Shown: positions 1 to 5,366 of the stretch, piece by piece
Numbering within the stretch: position 1 is the stretch's first letter
Layout of the letters: each line of letters starts with the position of its first letter
Assembly: GCA_007133115.1 (NCBI GenBank)
Contig: SLNI01000275.1
Coordinates: 1-6,519, forward strand
Length of the DNA stretch: 6,519 nt
DNA from: Thioalkalivibrio sp.
GTDB taxonomy: Bacteria > Pseudomonadota > Gammaproteobacteria > Ectothiorhodospirales > Ectothiorhodospiraceae
Reading direction: 5' to 3'
Position numbers and translations under genes: made by a program
Notes under the pieces: generated by a model
The model's input: only the letters and a program-made list of their open reading frames with translations
The model's database searches: none
What the model was told of the DNA's origin: nothing

Positions 1-1133
1 AGATGGCGCGCTCGCACACTGAAACGCTGCTCGTTCCCGGTGCCGAGCCCCAGCTCCGCGCGGATGGCCGAACGCAAGGCGTCCAGGCCCTCGCCGGTCA
101 CGGCCGAGACGCGCAGGGCATGCGGCGAGCCGCCCGGCATAAGATCCGCCTTGTTCCAGATCTCCAGAACCGGAATGCCGGGAAGATCGGGAAGATCCGC
201 GCGCACCTCGGGCCGCGTCAGGTCGCGGATCTCCAGAATCATGTCGGCCGCGGCCGCGGCGCTTCGGGCCCGTTCGATGCCGATGCGCTCTACCGCGTCG
301 TCACTTTCGCGCAGCCCGGCGGTATCGAGCAGTTCCACCGGGATGCCCTCGATCGCGATGGGCGCGCGCAGCACGTCGCGGGTCGTGCCTGCCACCTCGG
401 TGACGATCGCCACCTCCGCATCCGCCAGGCGGTTCATCAGACTGGACTTGCCGACGTTGGGGGCGCCGACCAGCGCCAGCCGCATGCCGGTACTGAAGAC
501 GCGCGCCGGCCGCATTCGCGCCACGAGCGCGTCCACCGTCCGGGCGAGTTCGCCGGCCCGTCGCGCGACCTCCGGGGCGACGGCCGATTCGAGGTCGGTT
601 TCCCCGAAATCGATCTCGGCTTCGATCAACACCCGTAGATCGCGAATTTCCCGAGCGATCGGTTCGATCGTTTCGGCGAGCGCCCCGTCGAGGCTGTTGC
701 GGGCCAACCGTGCCGCGGCCGCGGTCTGAGCGTGGATCAGATCCGCGACCGCCTCGGCCTGGGCCAGGTCCATGCGCCCGTTGAGGAACGCGCGCTCGGT
801 GAATTCGCCAGGGCGGGCCAGGCGAGCACCGAGCCGGACCGCGGTCTCCTGGAGGCGATGCAGCAGAACCGGGCTGCCGTGACCCTGCAGCTCGACCACA
901 TCCTCCCCGGTATAGGATGCAGGTCCGGGGAAGGCGAGCACGAGCCCGTCATCGACCGGCACGCCCTCGCTATCCCGAAAAGGACGATGCCCGGCGCGCC
1001 GCGATGGCGGCAGGGGCCCGGCGATGCTCGCGGCCAATTCGAAGGCCCGCGGCCCCGACAGGCGGAGCACCCCGATGCCGCCAACGCCCGGTGGGGTGGC
1101 AACGGCGACGATGGTGTCCGCGTCGCCGGCCAA
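1..1133 (-). CDS. mnmE: tRNA uridine-5-carboxymethylaminomethyl modification GTPase MnmE (C-terminus beyond window)
   Basis: MnmE (TrmE) acts with MnmG in the cytoplasm to install the cmnm5/nm5 group on the wobble uridine of certain tRNAs. The first 377 residues are present; the family is about 450 long, so the C-terminal helices and the FCIGK-type end lie off the left edge. The N-terminus reads DTIVAVATPPGVGGIGVLRL, the folate-binding domain signature. The G domain shows GAPNVGKSS (K229), GTTRD (from G249), DTAG (D270), E282 as in E. coli MnmE, and NKAD (N327). These motifs fall at E. coli numbering, which supports the chosen start. That start is TTG (1131-1133), the only ATG/GTG/TTG between an in-frame stop at 1179-1181 and the conserved N-terminus. 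It lies 4 bases after the yidC stop, implying translational coupling in the rpmH-rnpA-yidD-yidC-mnmE operon. No frameshift is seen. Confidence 0.96.
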   Translation of the reverse strand, partial: MAGDADTIVAVATPPGVGGIGVLRLSGPRAFELAASIAGPLPPSRRAGHRPFRDSEGVPVDDGLVLAFPGPASYTGEDVVELQGHGSPVLLHRLQETAVRLGARLARPGEFTERAFLNGRMDLAQAEAVADLIHAQTAAAARLARNSLDGALAETIEPIAREIRDLRVLIEAEIDFGETDLESAVAPEVARRAGELARTVDALVARMRPARVFSTGMRLALVGAPNVGKSSLMNRLADAEVAIVTEVAGTTRDVLRAPIAIEGIPVELLDTAGLRESDDAVERIGIERARSAAAAADMILEIRDLTRPEVRADLPDLPGIPVLEIWNKADLMPGGSPHALRVSAVTGEGLDALRSAIRAELGLGTGNEQRFSVRARH

Positions 1134-1137
1134 GGGG

Positions 1138-2829
1138 TCAGTCCTTCTTGTTCGCCGCGGCGTCGATCTTGCGCGTGATCACGTACTGCTGGCCGATGGA
1201 GAACAGGTTGTTGGTGAACCAATACAGCACCAGACCCGCCGGGAAGAAGGCGAAGAACACCGTGAACACGAACGGCAACGCCATGAAGATCCGCTTCTGG
1301 ATCGGATCCATCGGGGGCGGATTCAGCTTGTACTGGATGATCATCGTGACGCCCATCAGGATGGGCAGGATGAAGTAGGGGTCGCGGGTGGACAGATCCT
1401 GGATCCACAGAATCCACGGCGCCTGGCGCATCTCCACGCTTTCCAGCAATACCCAGTACAGCGCGATGAACACCGGGATCTGCACCAGGATCGGCAGACA
1501 GCCGCCCAGCGGATTGATCTTCTCCTTCTTGTACAGCTCCATCAGCGCGGTGTTCATGCGCTGCTTGTCGTCCTTGTAGCGCTCCTTGAGCGCCTGCAGC
1601 TTCGGCGCCACCGCGCGCATTTTCGCCATCGAGCGGTAGCTGGTCGCGGACAGGTGGAAGAAGGCCAGTTTGATCAGGATGGTCAGGATGATGATCGACC
1701 AGCCCCAGTTGCCCACGAAGCCATGGATCACCCGCAACAGCCAGAACAACGGCTTGGACAAAAAGGTGAAGATGCCATAATCGACGGTCAACTCGAGGCC
1801 CTGGGCGATCTCGCTGAGTTCCATCTGGCTCTTGGGACCGGCCCACAGCCGCGTGCTGAACGTTGCGGTCTCACCCGGAGCCACGGTCATCGGCTCGGAA
1901 TGGAGCCCGATCAGGTACTCGAGGCCGGTTCCCGCCTGCACCGCGCGGGCGTACAGGGCACTGACCTCATCCGCGTGTGGAACCCAGGCCGACATGAAAT
2001 AGTGCTGGATGATCGAGATCCATCCGCCTTCGATTCGCTTTTCCAGCGGCGACTGGCGCAGGGACTCGAAATCCTCCTTGTTGTACTTGCCGTCGAAATA
2101 GGCGGCCCCGGTAAAGGTGTACAGGAAGAAAGACTCACGGCTCGGGGTGGGGCCGTGGCGCAACTGCCGATACTGCCGACCGATCCACGGCTCATCCGAG
2201 AAGTTGCGCACCTCGTGGTTGACTTCGACCAGATGCGTGCCGCGGGTGAACACGAAGGTCTTGGTCACCTCGACCAGGCCGTCCTCCGAGGTCCAGGTCA
2301 TGGGTACGCGCAGACTGTCCTGCCCGGAAGCCAGTTCGAAGCGGTTGGCGTCGGTGGCAAAGACCGCATGGTGCGAGGGTGCGCGACCCGCGGTCTCGAT
2401 GCCCGGAAGACGATCGTGGGTCAGACCGCTCTGCGCCACGTAGCCGCGCAGGCGCTCGTCGAACAGGCGCACCGGAACCGGCGGTTCGCTGAGGTCTACG
2501 GGAAACCCGAGCAGGTCCGCCTGTACGATCGTTCCACCCCGGGTATCGATGACCATATCGAAAAGATCGGTGCGCACGTTGATCTGTCGGCGCCGGGTAT
2601 CGGCAACGGCCACCGCCTCCGGTGTTGCCGCAGGCGCGGCGCTGTCGATCTCGCCGGCGACGGCTTCCGGCACGTCCTCGGGGACGAAATCCGGATCCTC
2701 GATGACGGTATCGGTCATCTGTGGCGCGGTGGGCTGCGGCTGAACGCCGTAGTCCTGATTCCACGCCTGCCACATCAGGAAGAGAACAAAAGCCAGCGAC
2801 AGCCAGAGGATCGGGCGCAGATTTTCCAT
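1138..2829 (-). CDS. yidC: Membrane protein insertase YidC
   Basis: YidC (Oxa1/Alb3 family) inserts and folds inner-membrane proteins, alone or with SecYEG. The 563-residue product compares with 548 in E. coli. In order it has an N-terminal membrane anchor (about residues 6-22, ending in MWQAWNQDY), an acidic Pro/Ala/Glu-rich linker (about 29-78), a large periplasmic beta domain to about residue 340, then the conserved five-helix core. Core landmarks include SYRSMAKMRAVAPK, KINPLGGCLPILVQIPVF, ALYWVL, RQAPWILWIQDLS, YFILPILMGVTM and FPAGLVLYW. The hydrophilic-groove position that is Arg366 in E. coli is Lys387 here, which I recall as a common substitution. The ATG at 2829 was chosen; an in-frame TTG two codons upstream (2835) has better spacing (5 bases) to the AGGAAG at 2841-2846 and would add Met-Leu. 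It lies just downstream of yidD, 8 bases after its stop, and just upstream of mnmE. Confidence 0.97.
   Translation of the reverse strand: MENLRPILWLSLAFVLFLMWQAWNQDYGVQPQPTAPQMTDTVIEDPDFVPEDVPEAVAGEIDSAAPAATPEAVAVADTRRRQINVRTDLFDMVIDTRGGTIVQADLLGFPVDLSEPPVPVRLFDERLRGYVAQSGLTHDRLPGIETAGRAPSHHAVFATDANRFELASGQDSLRVPMTWTSEDGLVEVTKTFVFTRGTHLVEVNHEVRNFSDEPWIGRQYRQLRHGPTPSRESFFLYTFTGAAYFDGKYNKEDFESLRQSPLEKRIEGGWISIIQHYFMSAWVPHADEVSALYARAVQAGTGLEYLIGLHSEPMTVAPGETATFSTRLWAGPKSQMELSEIAQGLELTVDYGIFTFLSKPLFWLLRVIHGFVGNWGWSIIILTILIKLAFFHLSATSYRSMAKMRAVAPKLQALKERYKDDKQRMNTALMELYKKEKINPLGGCLPILVQIPVFIALYWVLLESVEMRQAPWILWIQDLSTRDPYFILPILMGVTMIIQYKLNPPPMDPIQKRIFMALPFVFTVFFAFFPAGLVLYWFTNNLFSIGQQYVITRKIDAAANKKD
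1142..1148 (-). promoter_or_regulatory. Shine-Dalgarno site for mnmE, inside the yidC 3' end
   Basis: The minus strand reads AGAAGGA here, 8 bases before the TTG start at 1133. The site is formed by the last Lys-Lys-Asp codons of yidC, so the yidC C-terminus doubles as the mnmE ribosome-binding site. It supports the TTG start choice. Confidence 0.75.
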
Positions 2830-2837
2830 GAGCAAGC

Positions 2838-3080
2838 CTACTTCCTGGAATCGTGAGTCTGGGGCTGTTCAGGCACCGGATCGTAACCACCCTCGGCCCA
2901 GGGATGACAGCGGGACACGCGCCGCACGCCCATCCAGAGGCCGCGCAGCGCACCGTGGCGGGTGACCGCCTCGGCGGTGTATTCCGAACAGGTCGGATGA
3001 TACCGGCAATGCGGGGCCATGAACGGCGAGATCGCGTATTGATAGAAACGGATCGGCAACAGAACCACGCGGCGCATCAT
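2838..3080 (-). CDS. yidD: Membrane protein insertion efficiency factor YidD
   Basis: This 80-residue protein of the YidD/haemolytic-domain family (DUF37) is a small peripheral inner-membrane protein that aids YidC-dependent insertion. Family hallmarks are visible: [19 protein letters not shown] near the N-terminus, PTCSEY (residues 29-34), the RRVSRCHPW stretch (53-61) and GGYDPVP (64-70), with cysteines at 25, 31 and 58. The amphipathic N-terminus fits membrane association. The ATG at 3080 overlaps the rnpA TGA (ATGA, 4 bases), a classic coupling arrangement. A second ATG immediately follows (3077), and the AAGG of the upstream AGAAGGTGAA is 4 bases from the first ATG and 7 from the second, so the true start could be one residue shorter. 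It sits between rnpA and yidC as in most proteobacteria. Confidence 0.95.
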   Translation of the reverse strand: MMRRVVLLPIRFYQYAISPFMAPHCRYHPTCSEYTAEAVTRHGALRGLWMGVRRVSRCHPWAEGGYDPVPEQPQTHDSRK

Positions 3081-3454
3081 TTCACCTTCTCCAGCAGCCG
3101 GTCCAGTTCACCGCGAACCTGTCGGGCGTCGAGTTCGGCCACTCCGGCGCGCGACAGTACGATGATGTCTACCGGTGGCAGACTGGCCCGGCGGTGGCGA
3201 AACGCTTCGCGCGCCGCGCGCTTGACGCGATTGCGGTCCACCGCGCGCCGCGCGTGCTTGCGACTGATCGCGAGCCCGATACGCGGATGTTCCGCAACGG
3301 GCTCCTGTGATCGATAGAGCACCATCAACCGGCTACCGGGGATGCGTCTGGCGCGCGCGAAAACGTGCTGGAAGTCCTTCCCCGCAAGCAATCTCAGGCT
3401 GCGGGGAAACGGATGCCCCGGGAGCGGTTCCGCAGACGCGACCGTCCCGTCCAA
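3077..3454 (-). CDS. rnpA: Ribonuclease P protein component
   Basis: RnpA is the basic protein subunit of RNase P; it binds the catalytic RNA and the 5' leader of precursor tRNAs. The 125-residue product has the N-terminal [17 protein letters not shown] (residues 16-32), then [20 protein letters not shown] (57-76) running into the RNR motif (R74-N75-R76, followed by V-K-R), and the late [15 protein letters not shown] segment. The TTG at 3454 is the only ATG/GTG/TTG between an in-frame stop at 3533-3535 and the conserved FPRSLRLL segment, and a GAGG lies 8 bases upstream, so this rare start is well supported. It gives an N-terminus about 11 residues longer than E. coli RnpA before the FPR motif. 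The gene follows rpmH after 37 bases and overlaps yidD by 4 bases. Its ribosome-binding site lies within a predicted hairpin. Confidence 0.95.
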   Translation of the reverse strand: MDGTVASAEPLPGHPFPRSLRLLAGKDFQHVFARARRIPGSRLMVLYRSQEPVAEHPRIGLAISRKHARRAVDRNRVKRAAREAFRHRRASLPPVDIIVLSRAGVAELDARQVRGELDRLLEKVK

Positions 3455-3458
3455 CGCA

Positions 3459-3487
3459 CCGGCCTCGGGCGTTTCGCGCCGAACCGG
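3459..3487 (-). promoter_or_regulatory. Hairpin between rpmH and rnpA covering the rnpA Shine-Dalgarno
   Basis: Read on the minus strand, CCGG (3487-3484) can pair with CCGG (3462-3459), TTC (3483-3481) with GAG (3466-3464), and GGCG (3480-3477) with CGCC (3471-3468), closing a CGAAA loop. This gives 11 pairs with one G-U and two single-base bulges (3467 and 3463). The rnpA GAGG (3466-3463) is almost wholly inside the 3' arm. No U-tract follows, so it is unlikely to be an intrinsic terminator. A translation-damping or RNA-processing element is my inference. Confidence 0.45.
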
Positions 3488-3491
3488 ACGT

Positions 3492-3626
3492 TTACGGGCA
3501 GAGACGCTTGCGCCCCTTGGCGCGACGGGCGCTCAGGATCTTGCGACCGGCGCGGGTGGCCATCCGCGCACGGAATCCGTGCGTGCGGGCTCGATGGATA
3601 CGACTGGGCTGGAACGTCCGCTTCAT
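3492..3626 (-). CDS. rpmH: 50S ribosomal protein L34
   Basis: L34 is a small, very basic protein of the large ribosomal subunit. The 44-residue product begins [20 protein letters not shown] and continues with [20 protein letters not shown], the near-invariant L34 pattern. Length matches Pseudomonas-type L34 (44) and is two short of E. coli (46). The C-terminus is RLCP, where other gammaproteobacteria usually have RLTV- or RLSA-like ends. The ATG at 3626 is fixed by the family N-terminus; only a weak GGA precedes it (3636-3638). It is the first gene of the minus-strand operon and is divergent from dnaA. Confidence 0.97.
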   Translation of the reverse strand: MKRTFQPSRIHRARTHGFRARMATRAGRKILSARRAKGRKRLCP

Positions 3627-3665
3627 GGCGAGATATCCGGAAAACAAAAGGGTAAAGGGCGGTGA

Positions 3666-3694
3666 AAGCTACCTGTGTGGAGCATCAAAGTCAA
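3666..3694 (-). promoter_or_regulatory. Candidate sigma-70 promoter for the rpmH operon
   Basis: On the minus strand TTGACT (3694-3689) is followed after exactly 17 bases by TAGCTT (3671-3666). The -35 matches 5 of 6 consensus bases. The -10 matches only 3 of 6, but keeps the key T1, A2 and T6. Transcription would begin around 3657-3660, leaving a leader of about 30 bases before rpmH. This is the best-placed promoter seen for the operon. Confidence 0.5.
3676..3684 (-). promoter_or_regulatory. Weak DnaA-box-like site in the rpmH promoter spacer
   Basis: The minus strand reads TGCTCCACA, matching TTATNCACA at 7 of 9 positions and keeping the TCCACA half. It lies between the candidate -35 and -10 of rpmH. 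A single degenerate 9-mer can occur by chance, so binding is unproven. Confidence 0.25.
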
Positions 3695-3781
3695 TCCTTT
3701 GGTAGCCGGTTACCCCCCGCTCCAGGCGGTGGCATGCCAGGGCCGGATACGCGTAGACTCAAGGATTGTAGCCCTCTCGCC

Positions 3782-3785
3782 GGAG
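3782..3785 (+). promoter_or_regulatory. Shine-Dalgarno fixing the dnaA GTG start
   Basis: GGAG lies 7 bases before the GTG at 3793. The nearby ATG at 3789 is out of the dnaA frame and only 3 bases from GGAG, so it does not compete convincingly. Confidence 0.65.
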
Positions 3786-3792
3786 TTCATGG

Positions 3793-5124
3793 GTGCCAAC
3801 CGATACCCTGTGGTCAGCCTGCCTGGATCGTTTGCAGGGAAAGCTCTCCGAGCAGCAGCTGAACACCTGGCTGCGGCCTTTGCACGCCCGGGAAGAGCCG
3901 GACGGGCAGTTGCGGCTGCTTGCGCCAAACCAGTTCGTGATGGAACACGTGCGGGATCATTTCCTGCCGGCCATCAAGGGCACCGTCGATGAACTGGGCC
4001 GGGGTCACCAGGCCTGGCAGGTGGCCCTGGGCATTGGGGGTCCGGATGCAGGCAAGGTTCCGGAAGCGGCTCGCAAGGCATCCGCGGTTCGACCTGTCAG
4101 CCCGGTTTCCAACCTGAATACAGCGTTTACCTTCGAAACCTTCGTCGAGGGGAAATCCAACCAGTTGGCGCGTGCGGCGAGCCTGCAGGTCGCGTCCAAC
4201 CCAGGGATCGCCTACAACCCTCTGTTCATCTATGGGGGCGTGGGCCTCGGGAAGACCCACCTGATGCACGCGATCGGGCACCGGATCCTCGATCGGCTGC
4301 CCGAAGGCCGCATCATCTACCTGCACTCCGAACGCTTCGTCGCCGACATGATCAAGGCCTTGCAGCACAACGCCATCGACGAATTCAAGCAGCACTACCG
4401 CACCGCGGACGCTCTTCTGATCGACGACATTCAGTTCTTCGCTGGAAAGGAACGTTCCCAAGAGGAATTCTTCCATACATTCAACGCCTTGCTTGAAGGG
4501 CAGCAACAGATCATCCTGACCTCGGATCGCTACCCGAAGGAAGTCGAAGGCCTCGAAGAGCGTTTGCGTTCGCGCTTTGGCTGGGGACTGACCATTGCGA
4601 TCGAACCGCCCGAACTCGAAACCCGCGTCGCAATCCTGCAACGCAAGGCCGAACAGGCCGGCGTCGAGCTTCCCAGTGAAGTGGCCTTCTTCATGGCCAA
4701 GCGGATCCGTTCCAACGTGCGGGAACTGGAAGGATCACTCCGGCGGGTGATCGCCAACGCGCACTTCACCGGGAAGGCGATCACGGTCGATTTCGCCAAG
4801 GACGCGCTACGGGACCTGCTTGCCGTGCAGAGCAAGCTGATTACACTGGAGAACATTCAGAAGACGGTTGCGGAGTATTTCCGCGTCAAGGTCAGTGATC
4901 TGTTGTCGGCACGCCGCAGCCGCTCGATCACCCGGCCACGACAGATGGCGATGGCGCTGGCCAAGGAACTGACCCAGCACAGCCTCCCGGAAATCGGCCA
5001 GGCGTTCGGGGGCCGCGACCACACGACCGTGATTCACGCCTGCCGCAAGGTCGCTGAACTCCGGGAGAGCGACTCGAATTTCGATAACGACTACAAGAAT
5101 CTCTTGCGGACGCTGAGCAGTTGA
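3793..5124 (+). CDS. dnaA: Chromosomal replication initiator protein DnaA
   Basis: DnaA is the AAA+ ATPase that binds DnaA boxes, melts oriC and loads DnaB. The 443-residue product (467 in E. coli) has domain I ([20 protein letters not shown], conserved [12 protein letters not shown] with F48), a short domain II linker (about residues 80-108), and domain III starting at [15 protein letters not shown]. Walker A is GGVGLGKTH (K154, T155), Walker [10 protein letters not shown] (D211, D212), sensor I LTSD (242-245), box [13 protein letters not shown] (256-265) and sensor [15 protein letters not shown] (306-318). Domain IV carries [20 protein letters not shown] and the box-recognition signature [15 protein letters not shown] (406-420). 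The start is GTG, with GGAG 7 bases upstream. The first gene of the rightward arm, it is followed by dnaN after 242 bases. All key motifs are intact. Confidence 0.98.
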   Translation: MPTDTLWSACLDRLQGKLSEQQLNTWLRPLHAREEPDGQLRLLAPNQFVMEHVRDHFLPAIKGTVDELGRGHQAWQVALGIGGPDAGKVPEAARKASAVRPVSPVSNLNTAFTFETFVEGKSNQLARAASLQVASNPGIAYNPLFIYGGVGLGKTHLMHAIGHRILDRLPEGRIIYLHSERFVADMIKALQHNAIDEFKQHYRTADALLIDDIQFFAGKERSQEEFFHTFNALLEGQQQIILTSDRYPKEVEGLEERLRSRFGWGLTIAIEPPELETRVAILQRKAEQAGVELPSEVAFFMAKRIRSNVRELEGSLRRVIANAHFTGKAITVDFAKDALRDLLAVQSKLITLENIQKTVAEYFRVKVSDLLSARRSRSITRPRQMAMALAKELTQHSLPEIGQAFGGRDHTTVIHACRKVAELRESDSNFDNDYKNLLRTLSS

Positions 5125-5145
5125 ACGGGTGGAAGAACATGGGCG

Positions 5146-5234
5146 CTAACCTGTGGAAATCCTGTGCGGCTTTTGGGGATGTTCGGAAACCGGGTAACGG
5201 GGCTCCTCTTATCCACAGGATGGCAACAGGTTAG
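5146..5234. repeat. 9-bp inverted repeat flanking the DnaA box
   Basis: CTAACCTGT (5146-5154) is the exact reverse complement of ACAGGTTAG (5226-5234), with 71 bases between. The left arm runs into TGTGGAAAT (5152-5160), a 7/9 reverse-strand DnaA-box-like site. The perfect DnaA box lies just inside the right arm, and CCTGTGG (5150-5156) is also complementary to CCACAGG (5213-5219) in that box. Confidence 0.5.
5209..5217 (+). promoter_or_regulatory. Perfect DnaA box
   Basis: TTATCCACA matches the high-affinity consensus TTATNCACA at every position and is the only perfect copy I found in either strand of this window. It lies between dnaA and dnaN, 33 bases before the AT-rich tract. It could serve replication initiation, autoregulation by DnaA, or both. 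Confidence 0.8.
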
Positions 5235-5250
5235 ACGGAGGATTTCGGGG

Positions 5251-5300
5251 CTTTTATCGTACTTAAGTTATTGTTTTAAATAAATTAAATATATTCAAGT
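5251..5300. other. AT-rich tract, candidate DNA unwinding element
   Basis: Only 8 of 50 bases are G or C, in a window that is otherwise GC-rich; 5274-5295 is an unbroken A/T run. It lies directly downstream of the DnaA box and about 65 bases before dnaN. Such a composition jump next to a DnaA box is typical of duplex-unwinding elements. A promoter for dnaN could share it. Confidence 0.55.
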
Positions 5301-5310
5301 CTGTTTTCGG

Positions 5311-5333
5311 TCCGCCCCTTATTACTACTAATT
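5311..5333 (+). other. GC cluster plus TTA/CTA triplets, DnaA-trio-like
   Basis: TCCGCCCC (5311-5318) is followed by TTA-TTA-CTA-CTA-ATT (5319-5333). The complementary strand therefore reads 3'-AAT-AAT-GAT-GAT, the pattern of the DnaA-trio element, which in B. subtilis follows DnaA boxes and a GC-rich spacer. Against it, no good DnaA box directly abuts the GC cluster; ATATTCAAG at 5291-5299 matches only 6 of 9 and the perfect box is about 100 bases upstream. Confidence 0.3.
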
Positions 5334-5366
5334 TCATATTCTTTAAAGATCATAGGAAAACGCGAC

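Larger units (their letters stand above)
3627..3792. promoter_or_regulatory. Divergent rpmH/dnaA control region
   Basis: These 166 non-coding bases must carry the promoters for both the rpmH operon (leftward) and dnaA (rightward). In many gammaproteobacteria (for example Pseudomonas) this interval also holds the functional oriC, but here I see no perfect DnaA box, no strongly AT-rich tract and no cluster of sites. What is visible: a candidate rpmH promoter (3666-3694), a 7/9 DnaA-box-like site (3676-3684), an imperfect 14-bp palindrome (3701-3714) and an 8-bp inverted repeat (CAATCCTT 3692-3699, AAGGATTG 3761-3768). A TAGACT at 3754-3759 could be a dnaA -10, but no convincing -35 accompanies it. 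Confidence 0.7.
5125..5366. other. dnaA-dnaN intergenic region, candidate oriC
   Basis: This 242-base gap holds no gene. It combines a perfect DnaA box, a flanking inverted repeat, a strongly AT-rich tract (5251-5300) and a GC-cluster followed by TTA/CTA triplets (5311-5333). This order, initiator sites then an unwinding-prone tract, is the pattern of origins found downstream of dnaA in several bacteria, such as B. subtilis incC. Only one GATC (5348-5351) is present, so E. coli-type SeqA/Dam control looks unlikely. It must also carry any separate dnaN promoter; TATATT at 5290-5295 is a possible -10 without a good -35. Origin function is inferred, not shown. Confidence 0.6.

Noticed and set aside
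3..729. Two plus-strand open frames of over 200 codons across mnmE
   Set aside because: They lie opposite the mnmE GTPase motifs and have compositions typical of GC-rich shadow frames (Arg/Ser/Ala-rich).
1401..1409. GGATCCACA, a 7/9 DnaA-box-like match inside yidC
   Set aside because: A single degenerate match within coding sequence encoding a conserved Trp-Ile segment; chance is the simplest explanation.
737..1846. Minus-strand open frame of 369 codons spanning the yidC 3' half and mnmE 5' end
   Set aside because: It is an out-of-frame reading of both genes; the true frames carry all the conserved motifs.
1024..2856. Plus-strand open frame of 610 codons across yidC
   Set aside because: It is antisense to the clearly conserved yidC; its translation is low-complexity and rich in His, Gln and Arg, as expected from the complement of a GC-rich gene, with no recognisable domain.
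3307..3705. Plus-strand open frames across rpmH and rnpA
   Set aside because: Opposite two conserved genes and without any recognisable domain.
3789..3791. ATG just upstream of the dnaA GTG as an alternative start
   Set aside because: It is out of frame with dnaA and too close to the Shine-Dalgarno.
3814..4641. Minus-strand open frame of 275 codons inside dnaA
   Set aside because: Antisense shadow of the AAA+ domain with no family resemblance.
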